Positions 1 through 7,685 of a stretch of 14,509 nt of DNA are shown piece by piece. The position numbers and the translations under genes are program-made. The stretch's first letter is position 1; each line of letters starts with the position of its first letter. Origin of the DNA: Campylobacteraceae bacterium. Its GTDB lineage: Bacteria > Campylobacterota > Campylobacteria > Campylobacterales > JALSKU01. The stretch lies in assembly GCA_015488975.1 (NCBI GenBank), contig WFMT01000225.1, positions 1 through 14,509 on the forward strand. The letters run 5' to 3'. The notes beneath the pieces were generated by a model. The model was not told the origin of the DNA. It ran no database searches and saw only the letters and a list, made by a program, of their open reading frames with translations.

Positions 1-1202
1 ACACCGGCTTCATAAACTCCTGTATGCCCTACCATATCGCCATTGGCAAAGTTTACAACTATAAAATCATATTCTTCTTCTATAGCTTTTACAACTGCTT
101 CACCGACTTGAGGTGCACTCATTTGGGGCTTTAAATCATAAGTAGCAATTTTTGGACTTGGTATTAAAACTCTAGTTTCATTTATAAACGGCTCTTCTAC
201 TCCGCCGTTAAAGAAAAAAGTAACATGGGCATATTTTTCAGTTTCTGCTGTGTGAAACTGAGTGAGATTGTGATTTGAGATAACTTCACCCAAAATATTT
301 TTAAGTTTTTCACTCTCAAAAAGCACAGGAAAAGGATATGATTTATCATATTCGGTCATAGTTACGATATTTATATTTAAATTACTTCTTTTAAATTCAT
401 CAAAATCCTTTAAACCGATTGCTTTACTTATTTCTCTGGCTCTGTCATTTCTAAAATTTGTAAACAAAACTCCGTCATTATCTTTTATACCTTCATAACC
501 TCCAAAGGCGACTGGCTCTATAAATTCATCGGTTATGTTATCATTGTAAGAATTAAGTATATACTCTTGTGGTGTTTTTTGGGTTTTTGGCATTGCCTCA
601 ACTATGGCACGGTAGCCTTTTTCGACTCTGTCCCATCTGTTATCTCTATCCATTGTATAGTATCGCCCGCTTATAGTAGCTAAAATAATATCATCATCGC
701 ATACAGCTTCAATTTGTGATAAAAAGATAGTGGCGGACTTGGGGTCCACATCCCTGCCGTCAGTTATCATGTGAATATATACTTTGTTGCCATTTTGCTT
801 TGCTATTTTGGCTAAAGCTATAGTATGATTTATATGAGAATGCACTCCACCATCGCTTATAAGACCTATCAAATGGATATCATTACTGTTTTTCAAAAGA
901 TTTTTAAGGAGAGGATTTTTTTCTATACTTTCATCTTCTATGGCTTTATTGATTTTAACTAAATTTTGATACAACACTCTTCCGCTTCCTATGCTCATAT
1001 GCCCTACTTCACTATTGCCCATTTGACCCTCTGGAAGTCCTACTGCAAGCCCTGAAGTTTTAACCATAGAATGCGCCACACTCTCAAAAAGATAGTTATA
1101 TGTCGGTTTAACGGCATCGCAAAAAGCATTATGTTTGCAAGAGTCGTTAAAACCTATCCCATCAGTTATAACCAATACAACTTTTTTTCTTTGAGCATTC
1201 AT
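1..1202 (-). CDS. gpmI: 2,3-bisphosphoglycerate-independent phosphoglycerate mutase, C-terminus cut off by window edge
   Basis: The enzyme interconverts 3-phosphoglycerate and 2-phosphoglycerate in cytosolic glycolysis and gluconeogenesis, using two Mn ions and a phosphoserine intermediate. Reading the minus strand from ATG at 1202 gives an N-terminus with VVLVITDGIG (metal-ligand Asp14), then GNSEVGHMSIGSGRVLYQ with the catalytic Ser64, DGGVHSH with His121, and further on DRDNRWDR and TNFRNDRAREI. About 400 codons are present. The family is usually near 490-510 aa, so roughly 90 C-terminal residues lie beyond position 1. The ATG at 1202 is preceded by AAAGGA at a sensible distance. Another ATG at 1198 is in a different frame. 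The gene is divergent from mraY; in Campylobacter relatives the two are also neighbours. Nothing in the visible part looks broken. Confidence 0.95.
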   Translation of the reverse strand, partial: MNAQRKKVVLVITDGIGFNDSCKHNAFCDAVKPTYNYLFESVAHSMVKTSGLAVGLPEGQMGNSEVGHMSIGSGRVLYQNLVKINKAIEDESIEKNPLLKNLLKNSNDIHLIGLISDGGVHSHINHTIALAKIAKQNGNKVYIHMITDGRDVDPKSATIFLSQIEAVCDDDIILATISGRYYTMDRDNRWDRVEKGYRAIVEAMPKTQKTPQEYILNSYNDNITDEFIEPVAFGGYEGIKDNDGVLFTNFRNDRAREISKAIGLKDFDEFKRSNLNINIVTMTEYDKSYPFPVLFESEKLKNILGEVISNHNLTQFHTAETEKYAHVTFFFNGGVEEPFINETRVLIPSPKIATYDLKPQMSAPQVGEAVVKAIEEEYDFIVVNFANGDMVGHTGVYEAG

Positions 1203-1247
1203 TTAAAAATCCTTTAAGCAATAAAAACTATCAATACTATTGTTTTA

Positions 1248-1281
1248 TATAATCCGAGTTAAAGTGTTATTTTACTATAAT
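1248..1281 (+). promoter_or_regulatory. Candidate promoter(s) for mraY-murD
   Basis: The 114-bp gap between gpmI and mraY holds two perfect TATAAT boxes on the plus strand, at 1248-1253 and 1276-1281. The second would start RNA near 1288 and give a leader of about 29 nt containing the AAGGA ribosome site (1305-1309). No clear -35 box is visible, which is usual for sigma70 promoters of Campylobacterota. No equally good -10 for gpmI was seen on the minus strand. Confidence 0.55.
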
Positions 1282-1316
1282 TATCCTTATTTTATTATTC
1301 CATCAAGGATTTCTTC

Positions 1317-2381
1317 ATGCTTTATTGGTTTTATGAAACCTATCATTTTAACTTATTTCAATATATAACTTTAAGATCTGGAATCGCTTTTTTTATCGCT
1401 TTTTCAATAACAATTTTTTTAATGCCTATTTTTATAAAATGGGCGATCAAGAAAAAAGTAAACCAACCTATTTTCAAACTTGCTCCTGATGCTCACAAAA
1501 AAAAGAGTGGAACACCGACTATGGGAGGGGTAGTATTTACTATTTCTATCTTAATCGCAACCTTAATAAGTGCAAAACTTTATAATATTTATGTTATTTT
1601 AGGTATTGCTACAATTTTTCTTTTTTCACTGATTGGAGCTAAAGATGACATCTCAAAAATAGTAGGACATACTAATGAATCCGGGTTAAAACCAAAAACA
1701 AAATTTGCATTACAAATCTTTTTTGCTCTTATTATTTCATCATTAATTTTCTTTGCTACTAGGGTAGAGCATAATTTATTTGTACCTTTTTACAAATACC
1801 CACTTTTAAATATGGGGTATTTTGCGATACCTTTTTGGGCAATAGTTATGATCTCTACAAGTAATGCTGTAAACCTGACTGACGGGTTAGACGGGCTGGC
1901 AACAGTACCATCAATTTTTAGCTTTTTAAGCTTGGGTACTTTTGTTTATATGAGTGGTAATGCGATATTGAGTGAACACTTCTTGCTTCCCAAAATCATA
2001 GGCATTGGAGAAGTATCTATAATTGTTTCAGCTTTTATAGGTTCTTTAATAGGATTTTTATGGTACAACTGTCATCCTGCGGAAGTTTTTATGGGAGATA
2101 GCGGAAGTCTTAGTATAGGTGCTTTTATGGGCTATTTGGCTATAATTTCAAAAAATGAAATACTGCTTATCGTCATAGGATTTATTTTTGTTCTTGAAAC
2201 ACTCTCGGTTATATTGCAAGTGGGCAGTTTTAAAACTAGAAAAAAGAGGATATTTCGAATGGCCCCACTTCATCATCATTTTGAAATACAAGGATGGGCT
2301 GAGAGCAAGATAATAGTACGGTTTTGGATAATTGCCATGATAGCAAATATAATTGCACTAATCACTATAAAAATAAGGTGA
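1317..2381 (+). CDS. mraY: Phospho-N-acetylmuramoyl-pentapeptide-transferase (MraY)
   Basis: This integral membrane enzyme transfers phospho-MurNAc-pentapeptide from UDP to undecaprenyl phosphate, forming lipid I, the first membrane step of peptidoglycan synthesis. The 354-residue product has the normal family length and about ten hydrophobic segments. Diagnostic motifs are present in order: GTPTMGG at 65-71, the Asp pair in GAKDDISK (D110, D111), NAVNLTDGLDGLA at 183-195, FMGDSGSL with D261, and MAPLHHHFE with His319-321 near the C-terminus. The ATG is preceded by AAGGA with a 7-nt spacer. The gene ends 5 nt before murD, whose ribosome site overlaps the mraY stop, so the two are almost certainly co-transcribed and probably translationally coupled. 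Confidence 0.97.
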   Translation: MLYWFYETYHFNLFQYITLRSGIAFFIAFSITIFLMPIFIKWAIKKKVNQPIFKLAPDAHKKKSGTPTMGGVVFTISILIATLISAKLYNIYVILGIATIFLFSLIGAKDDISKIVGHTNESGLKPKTKFALQIFFALIISSLIFFATRVEHNLFVPFYKYPLLNMGYFAIPFWAIVMISTSNAVNLTDGLDGLATVPSIFSFLSLGTFVYMSGNAILSEHFLLPKIIGIGEVSIIVSAFIGSLIGFLWYNCHPAEVFMGDSGSLSIGAFMGYLAIISKNEILLIVIGFIFVLETLSVILQVGSFKTRKKRIFRMAPLHHHFEIQGWAESKIIVRFWIIAMIANIIALITIKIR

Positions 2382-2386
2382 AATAA

Positions 2387-3601
2387 ATGAAGGAAGAGAG
2401 ATATATTTCTTTATTTGGATTTGGAAAAACTACACAAGCTATAGCAAAAAAACTTGATAATTATAAAATTTTTGATGATAATGTAGCAAACATCACTCAA
2501 AAAGATGGATTCACCATATACCCTGCATCATTGTTCAATCCCGATGAAAGTATTCTGGAGATACCAAGCCCCGGAATTCCACCATATAATTCGCTCATAA
2601 AAAAAGCAAAAAATTTACAAAGTGATTATGATTTTTTTCTTCCTTCTCTTGAGTCTTTACTCTCCATCTGGATAAGTGGAACAAATGGAAAAACAACTAC
2701 AACAAAAATGCTACAACACATATTTAAAGATAAAAATGCACAAATGGGCGGCAATGTAGGCATACCACTATCATCAATAGAAAAAAAAGCATCTATTTAT
2801 ATTTTAGAAACCAGCTCATTCACACTTCATTATACAAATTTGGCAAAACCTGATATTTATGTACTTCTTCCTTTAAGTGATGATCATATAAGCTGGCATG
2901 GAAGTTTTGACTCTTACAAACAAGCTAAACTAAAACCATTATCTCTTATGAAAGAAGGAGAAGCTATTTTACTTCCGTATGAATTTAAAGATGAACCTAC
3001 AAACGGTTTCAAAATACCATACAAAAACAGTAATGATTTAGCAAAATATTTTGATATAGATATAAAAAAAATTGACTTTAGAGAACCTTTTTTACTTGAT
3101 GCAGTTTTAGCTTTAGGAGTCAGTAAAATATTATTTGACGAATGTGATTATGCCTTAATAAACTCATTTAAAATAGATTCTCACAGACTTGAAGAGATAA
3201 CAGATAAAAAAGGGAGACTTTGGGTAAATGACTCAAAAGGAACAAATGTTCACGCGACTCTTCAGGCAATTAAAAAATATAAAGATAAAAAACTCTATCA
3301 TATCATAGGAGGGGATGACAAAGGAGCGGATTTGACACCGCTGTTTGCTATGCTCAAAAAATATAATGTGACTGTATTTGCAATAGGCAGTAATAAAGAT
3401 AAAATCATAGATTTATCGAATAAATACAACTTGACTTATTGCAAATGTGATACCTTACAAAATGCGGTAAATTTGATAAATAAGAAATTATGTCTAAATG
3501 AAGTCGCTTTACTTTCTCCTGCTGCTTCAAGCCTTGATGAATATTTATCATATAAAGAAAGAGGTAATATTTTCAAAGGTTTAGTAGTCTCTTTAAGTTA
3601 G
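2387..3601 (+). CDS. murD: UDP-N-acetylmuramoylalanine--D-glutamate ligase (MurD)
   Basis: This cytosolic ATP-dependent Mur ligase adds D-glutamate to UDP-MurNAc-L-Ala. It has 404 residues, somewhat shorter than the 438 of E. coli MurD, with a compact N-terminal domain. Visible motifs are the ATP loop GTNGKTTTT at 98-106, ETSSF at 141-145, DDHISWHGS from 165, HRLE at 266-269, NDSKGTN at 281-287 and the C-terminal LSPAASSLDEY at 376-386. These define the Mur ligase fold, and NDSKGTN with LSPAASS is typical of MurD rather than MurC, MurE or MurF. AAGGTGA, overlapping the mraY stop, serves as ribosome site. The next gene is a tRNA with its own promoter, so this operon seems to end here, although I see no clear hairpin terminator. 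Confidence 0.96.
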   Translation: MKEERYISLFGFGKTTQAIAKKLDNYKIFDDNVANITQKDGFTIYPASLFNPDESILEIPSPGIPPYNSLIKKAKNLQSDYDFFLPSLESLLSIWISGTNGKTTTTKMLQHIFKDKNAQMGGNVGIPLSSIEKKASIYILETSSFTLHYTNLAKPDIYVLLPLSDDHISWHGSFDSYKQAKLKPLSLMKEGEAILLPYEFKDEPTNGFKIPYKNSNDLAKYFDIDIKKIDFREPFLLDAVLALGVSKILFDECDYALINSFKIDSHRLEEITDKKGRLWVNDSKGTNVHATLQAIKKYKDKKLYHIIGGDDKGADLTPLFAMLKKYNVTVFAIGSNKDKIIDLSNKYNLTYCKCDTLQNAVNLINKKLCLNEVALLSPAASSLDEYLSYKERGNIFKGLVVSLS

Positions 3602-3618
3602 TTTTCAAAACTTTTAGA

Positions 3619-3624
3619 TATAAT
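3619..3624 (+). promoter_or_regulatory. -10 box of the tRNA-Phe gene
   Basis: A perfect TATAAT lies 17 nt before the mature 5' end of the tRNA, placing the start near 3631 and leaving a short 5' trailer for RNase P. It sits in the 40-bp gap after murD. Confidence 0.65.
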
Positions 3625-3641
3625 TTCACTCTAAAATTATT

Positions 3642-3717
3642 GGCTAGATAGCTCAGTCGGTAGAGCAGGTGACTGAAAATCACCGTGTCGGCGGTTCGAT
3701 TCCGTCTCTGGCCACCA
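3642..3717 (+). tRNA. tRNA-Phe (anticodon GAA), CCA encoded
   Basis: The 76-nt sequence folds as a standard cloverleaf. The acceptor stem GGCTAGA pairs with TCTGGCC (one U-G pair), followed by discriminator A and an encoded CCA. The D arm is GCTC...GAGC. The anticodon stem GGTGA/TCACC closes a loop with GAA at 3675-3677, the position-34 site expected from the 5' end. The T arm carries GGTTCGATTCC. GAA reads both Phe codons. Confidence 0.97.
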
Positions 3718-3782
3718 CCTCCAATATTTTCCGCAAAAACAGACAATACTTCTTATCTTTAAGCTAAAAAGTTGTAGAATTT

Positions 3783-3788
3783 TATAAT
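3783..3788 (+). promoter_or_regulatory. Candidate -10 box for the ClC gene
   Basis: TATAAT occurs 32 nt before the ClC start codon in the AT-rich gap after the tRNA. The RNA would begin near 3795 with a leader of about 26 nt. The ribosome site in that leader is weak (TAAGAG). Read-through from the tRNA promoter is possible because no terminator hairpin is obvious in 3718-3782. Confidence 0.45.
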
Positions 3789-3820
3789 TTTAATTATACA
3801 AATTTTTATAAGAGTATTAT

Positions 3821-5212
3821 ATGTTTTCAAGAAATAGAATTACAGAAGAGACAGCCCTTTTTGCCAGTGTAGCCAAATGGCTTTTTTTATCTACTATTAT
3901 AGGCTTGGTTGTTGGTGCCGGTGTTTCCATCTTTTTAAAAATTATACAATACTTTATAGATAGACAAGGCTTACTTCCGTTTCACTATTATTTTTTCCTA
4001 CCTGTAGCCCTTTTGATCTCTGTTTATTTAGTTATGAAATTTGCTCCTGATGCAGAAGGGCATGGTACAGAAAAAGTTATTCAAGCTATTCATGAAAGAA
4101 GCGGTAAAATCGATGTACTGGTTATACCAGTCAAAATTTTAGCTACTATTATAACCATAGCCGCAGGAGGGTCAGTCGGTAAAGAGGGTCCAAGTGCCCA
4201 AATAGGCGCCGGAGTTGCTTCAGTAGTAGCCACTTTTTTAAAATTTAGCAATGAAGACAGAAAAGCCATAGTGATATGCGGCATAAGTGCGGGATTTGCC
4301 TCAGTTTTTGGGACTCCTATAGCAGGTGCTGTTTTCGGGGTAGAAGTTTTAGTTGTAGGTTCTATCTTATACAGTGTACTCCTACCGTCTTTCATAGCAG
4401 GTTTTGCCTCTTTTTTAATTTCTGAAACCATAGGAACTCCATATATCAGTTTTCATTTTGATTTTTTCCCAAAGTATGGATTAAATGAAGTACTTTTTAT
4501 AAAAGTTGTGATTGCAGGAATTTTATTTGGTCTTATCTCAGACTTAACCATAACTTTTGTTCATGGTGTAGGAAAGTTTATAAAAGAAGAATTGCCTGTA
4601 AATTTTATACAAAAAAGTATAATAGGTGGTCTTTTTTTAGTGGGTCTTGCATTGATGTTTGGAGATCAGTATCTTGGTCTTGGTATGACACAGATAGGTA
4701 ATAGTATAAATAATGCAACAGGAGGAGGAACACATTGGTATGACTTCTTGCTAAAGATAGTTTTTACAGGTCTTAGTTTAGGATTTGGAGGTAGTGGAGG
4801 CGTTATAACTCCATTATTTTTTATAGGTTCGACAAGTGGACATGCTATAGGTACTCTCTTGGGCGGAAATGTACAGTTTTTTGCAGCACTTGGACTTGTA
4901 AGTATCGTAGCAGGGGCTGCAAATACGCCAATAGCAGCCACCATAATGGCACTAGAGCTTTTTGGCATACAAACCGCACACTATGCAGCCATATCATCCA
5001 TCATAGCCTATCTTATAACAGGACACAGAAGTATCTATCCTTCTCAAATATTAGCTTTTAAAAAATCTCAATACTTAGAAGTACCGACAGGGCATGACAT
5101 AGAACATACAAAAGTAGTTGGCACACAATCAGTAACTTTAAATAAATTAAGAGAAAGATGGGGTTCAAAGAAAAAATTAAAAAAAGATGAGGACAATACT
5201 CCTAAAGAGTAA
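3821..5212 (+). CDS. ClC-family chloride channel/transporter
   Basis: This polytopic inner-membrane protein (463 aa) moves chloride or another small anion. The ClC selectivity-filter motifs are visible: GHGTEKV at 81-87 in place of the classical GSGIP, GKEGPSAQIG with the gating glutamate at E122, GFGGSGGVITPLFFIG from 321, and SIYP with the pore tyrosine at Y406. The tail after about 415 is charged and short, and there are no CBS domains. The motif equivalent to E. coli FIIEE reads FGVEV (172-176), so valine replaces the internal proton-path glutamate (Glu-in). By homology that raises the possibility of a channel or of an exchanger with altered coupling; the sequence alone cannot decide. The gene follows tRNA-Phe on the same strand and runs 11 bp into the 3' end of the convergent metallohydrolase gene. 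Confidence 0.93.
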   Translation: MFSRNRITEETALFASVAKWLFLSTIIGLVVGAGVSIFLKIIQYFIDRQGLLPFHYYFFLPVALLISVYLVMKFAPDAEGHGTEKVIQAIHERSGKIDVLVIPVKILATIITIAAGGSVGKEGPSAQIGAGVASVVATFLKFSNEDRKAIVICGISAGFASVFGTPIAGAVFGVEVLVVGSILYSVLLPSFIAGFASFLISETIGTPYISFHFDFFPKYGLNEVLFIKVVIAGILFGLISDLTITFVHGVGKFIKEELPVNFIQKSIIGGLFLVGLALMFGDQYLGLGMTQIGNSINNATGGGTHWYDFLLKIVFTGLSLGFGGSGGVITPLFFIGSTSGHAIGTLLGGNVQFFAALGLVSIVAGAANTPIAATIMALELFGIQTAHYAAISSIIAYLITGHRSIYPSQILAFKKSQYLEVPTGHDIEHTKVVGTQSVTLNKLRERWGSKKKLKKDEDNTPKE

Positions 5213-5879
5213 TGAAACTTCTTATTTTTTTAAAGTCAGGGAACTCTTTTGCTACTTGCTCCCAAAATTCTTTCGAGTGATTTTTATGCTTTATGTGAGA
5301 AAGCTCATGTACTACTATGTAGTCAATCTCTTCTAATGCAAGCTTAACACACAAATAGTTAAAGCTAAGAGTATTATCGCTCATGCAACATCCAAGTCTT
5401 CTTTTTGTTTTTCTGAATTTTATTTCCTTGGGGTATAAGCTTAGTTTATCACTATAAAATTTTATCCTGTCATTAAAAATCTTTTTTGCTTCTTTTTTAT
5501 AAAATTCCTCAACTCTTTTTTTACAATCAGCAAAAGTATCTTTATAAAAATATTTAAACTCTTTTTCATCAAACAAAAGATATGTTTTTTTACAATCTTG
5601 CTTATAAAAAAAGAGTGGATATTTTTTACCGAGATAAAAGATAGAGCCTTCATTTATATATCTATTTTCTTTTGAAACTCTATTTTTTACCTTTTCGACA
5701 CTCTTTGCAACCCACTCTTTTTTTTGTTCCAATAATTTTACGGCTTCATTTTTTCTATATGGCGAACTTTTTAAGATCACTTCACCGTTTTTATTTACTT
5801 GAATATAAATATTTTTTAGTTTCGGCTTGATTATATGGGTATAATCAAACTCCAAATAATTTTTTCGATATAATAACAT
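5202..5879 (-). CDS. YgjP-type (DUF45) zinc metallohydrolase
   Basis: This predicted cytosolic metal-dependent hydrolase belongs to the YgjP/DUF45 family, related to SprT/WLM peptidases; the substrate is not known here. The C-terminal third carries the family core, with RRLGCCMSDNTLSFN followed by VVHELSHIKHKNHSKEF. The HELSH at residues 191-195 supplies the two zinc histidines and catalytic Glu, and the later NH supplies the likely third ligand. The usual WGSC of the family reads LGCC. I chose ATG at 5879 (225 aa); a longer frame begins at a TTG at 5912 inside the response regulator gene and has no ribosome site. The ATG also lacks a Shine-Dalgarno sequence and sits just where RNA from the minus-strand TATAAT (5891-5886) should begin, suggesting a leaderless message. 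Its 3' end overlaps the ClC gene by 11 bp. Confidence 0.85.
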   Translation of the reverse strand: MLLYRKNYLEFDYTHIIKPKLKNIYIQVNKNGEVILKSSPYRKNEAVKLLEQKKEWVAKSVEKVKNRVSKENRYINEGSIFYLGKKYPLFFYKQDCKKTYLLFDEKEFKYFYKDTFADCKKRVEEFYKKEAKKIFNDRIKFYSDKLSLYPKEIKFRKTKRRLGCCMSDNTLSFNYLCVKLALEEIDYIVVHELSHIKHKNHSKEFWEQVAKEFPDFKKIRSFITL

Positions 5880-5891
5880 AATGATATTATA
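5869..5891. promoter_or_regulatory. Symmetric face-to-face promoter pair (metallohydrolase / response regulator)
   Basis: Plus-strand TATAAT (5869-5874) and minus-strand TATAAT (5891-5886) form an inverted repeat centred near 5880 with 11 bp between them. The plus box would start RNA near 5881 for the response regulator (25-nt leader). The minus box would start RNA near 5879, at the metallohydrolase ATG. Both starts fall in the same few base pairs, so the two open complexes should exclude each other. Confidence 0.6.
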
Positions 5892-5905
5892 CCATAGGCA
5901 AGCAA

Positions 5906-6559
5906 ATGACAAAGATTTTACTACTTGAAGATGATAAGGTTTTGAGTGAATCTCTTATAGAATTATTGGAGTATGAAAATTTTGCCATTACTCATGTAAA
6001 AGACGGGGAAGAGGCAATCAATAAAACTTACGAACAAAAATTTGATATGTTCTTATTTGATGTGAATGTTCCTTTTGTCAATGGTTTTGAATTATTGCGC
6101 AATTTAAGAGAAAGTGGTGATGAAACTCCTGCAATTTTCCTGACAGCACTGGACGATATAGCATCTTTATCTCTTGGCTTTAAATCCGGAGCTGACGACT
6201 ACATAAAAAAACCTTTTGATTTTGATGAACTTCTTGTACGAATTAAAGCAATCTTAAAAAGACAATACAACACTTATGACAATGAGATAAAGATAGATAA
6301 GTTTTGTTTTGTTATAGATAAAAATGAACTCTATTATGATAATGACTTTATACCGATGACTCCTTATGAGTTAAGATTGACACTACTGTTTTTTAAGAAC
6401 TTGAATAAAACGATAAGTAAAGAATATATTTTTGATGAGCTGTATTATAATAAAGATGTAGGCAGCGGAGCATTAAGAGTGCATATCAATAAATTGCGAA
6501 AGATAGGGCTTCCCATAGTAACTATAAAAGGTATTGGATACCGTCTTGCTTCATCATAA
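5906..6559 (+). CDS. OmpR/PhoB-family response regulator
   Basis: This is a cytosolic DNA-binding regulator of 217 aa. The receiver domain (about 1-118) has the acidic pair D9/D10 in LLLEDD, phospho-acceptor D52 in LFDVNVP, switch residue T80 in IFLTALDD and K102 in IKKPFD. The C-terminal winged-helix domain (about 125-215) ends with LRVHINKLRKIGLP and TIKGIGYRL, typical of the OmpR type. The ATG is preceded by a modest AGG-containing site and by a perfect TATAAT at 5869-5874. The 3' end overlaps the next gene, a histidine kinase, so the two are cognate partners. The efflux genes directly downstream are the likely targets, an inference from position only. Confidence 0.95.
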   Translation: MTKILLLEDDKVLSESLIELLEYENFAITHVKDGEEAINKTYEQKFDMFLFDVNVPFVNGFELLRNLRESGDETPAIFLTALDDIASLSLGFKSGADDYIKKPFDFDELLVRIKAILKRQYNTYDNEIKIDKFCFVIDKNELYYDNDFIPMTPYELRLTLLFFKNLNKTISKEYIFDELYYNKDVGSGALRVHINKLRKIGLPIVTIKGIGYRLASS

Positions 6560-7604
6560 AAAAACAGCCTTTTTGAAGTTTTTTATAACATACTTTTTAA
6601 GTGTTGCGATTTTAATACTTATTGCCGGTTTTTTTTATTTTAAAGAGATAAAAGGACAACTTTTAAAGGCTGAGAATTTCTCTTTAATAGAGTATGCGAG
6701 ACGAATAAAAAAAGGTGAAAATATAGAAAAATTTAAAAGTATGTTTCATCATAGTTATATAAAACAAAATGGAATTTACATAGATATAAAAAATTTTAAA
6801 ATAACAAAAAATGAATTTATAAAATTTATCCCCACAAGACAAAAATATTTATATCTTATAATTTACAAATCAAAAAAAAGATTTGAACAAAAACTTTTTG
6901 ATTTAGAATTAAAAATCATCCTAATTCAACTTTTACTTTTACTTATTTTTGCTATCGTTAGCTATTATCTGGCAAAAAGTGCATTAAAACCTTTGGAAGA
7001 AAGCATAGACACTCTGGACAAATTTGCAAAAGATTTGATACATGATATAAATACACCTATAACTGCTATGAAACTAAATATAAAACTTTTAGAAAAAAAT
7101 CATTGCACAAAAGAGACAAAAGCAATAAAAAGATTGAAAAAAAGTATAGAAACGATTTCAGAACTTAGAGAAAATTTAACAATTCTCTTAGAAAAAAAAA
7201 CTTTTCAAGTAACCTATGTAAATATCTGCAATGTCGTAAAGGATGTTCTGCAACTTCATCAGCCGAATTATCCTCATATAAACTTTAAGTTATATTGTGA
7301 TACATTATTTGCAAAAACAAACACGGACGCTCTTAAGCAAGTTTTACATAATCTCATCTCAAATGCCTGCAAATATAACACTTTAGACGGATATGTGAAA
7401 ATATATGTGAAAAAAAATAGATTATATATTGAAAATAGCGGAATTGAAATAAAAGAGATAGATAAAGTATTTAATAGAGACTATAGTCTTCAAGGCAGCA
7501 GTGGTATAGGGCTTGATATAGTCAAAAGACTTTGTGATGCTATGAATATTAAGATAGAAGTTAATTCCAATAAAAATGAAAATTGCTTTATCCTGATATT
7601 TTAA
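6546..7604 (+). CDS. Sensor histidine kinase, partner of the upstream regulator
   Basis: This is a membrane sensor kinase of about 352 aa. Numbering here is from the alternative TTG at 6534. One membrane helix spans about 13-35, a small extracytoplasmic domain of roughly 90 residues follows, and a second helix spans about 126-147. The kinase core has H170 in LIHDINTPITAMK (HisKA, H-box with conserved P), the N-box LHNLISNACKYN with N277, a G1-like NSG at 301-303 and G2 GSSGIGLDIV from 321. NSG has Asn where DxG is usual, a variant also seen in active kinases. No ATG precedes the first helix. TTG at 6546 is preferred because GGA lies 7 nt upstream; TTG at 6534 and 6573 are alternatives. The start overlaps the regulator gene. 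The sensed signal cannot be read from the small periplasmic domain. Confidence 0.9.
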   Translation: MLHHKKTAFLKFFITYFLSVAILILIAGFFYFKEIKGQLLKAENFSLIEYARRIKKGENIEKFKSMFHHSYIKQNGIYIDIKNFKITKNEFIKFIPTRQKYLYLIIYKSKKRFEQKLFDLELKIILIQLLLLLIFAIVSYYLAKSALKPLEESIDTLDKFAKDLIHDINTPITAMKLNIKLLEKNHCTKETKAIKRLKKSIETISELRENLTILLEKKTFQVTYVNICNVVKDVLQLHQPNYPHINFKLYCDTLFAKTNTDALKQVLHNLISNACKYNTLDGYVKIYVKKNRLYIENSGIEIKEIDKVFNRDYSLQGSSGIGLDIVKRLCDAMNIKIEVNSNKNENCFILIF

Positions 7605-7642
7605 CAAGGAAGTAAAATAACGATAAGCTAACATACATAGTG

Positions 7643-7648
7643 TATAAT
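7643..7648 (+). promoter_or_regulatory. Candidate -10 box for the efflux operon
   Basis: TATAAT, preceded by GTG, lies in the 81-bp gap between the kinase and the TolC-like gene, 38 nt before the ATG. A short direct repeat, ATAAATAC (7655-7662) and ATAAACAC (7668-7675), lies just downstream near the expected start. It could be a regulator site, but it is short and AT-rich. Confidence 0.5.
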
Positions 7649-7685
7649 CGCATCATAAATACTGACTATAAACACAAGGAAAACA

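Noticed and set aside
3751..3770. CTTTAAGCTAAAAG after tRNA-Phe as a terminator
   Set aside because: The stem is only about four weak pairs with no following T run.
4090..4968. Long minus-strand frames inside the ClC gene (and similar ones opposite the TolC, adaptor and permease genes)
   Set aside because: They are shadows of well-supported genes, with low-complexity products and no family motifs.
5880..5912. A TTG start for the metallohydrolase adding 11 residues
   Set aside because: It lies inside the response regulator gene with no ribosome site, and the added residues contain the -10 box. The ATG at 5879 fits the family N-terminus better.
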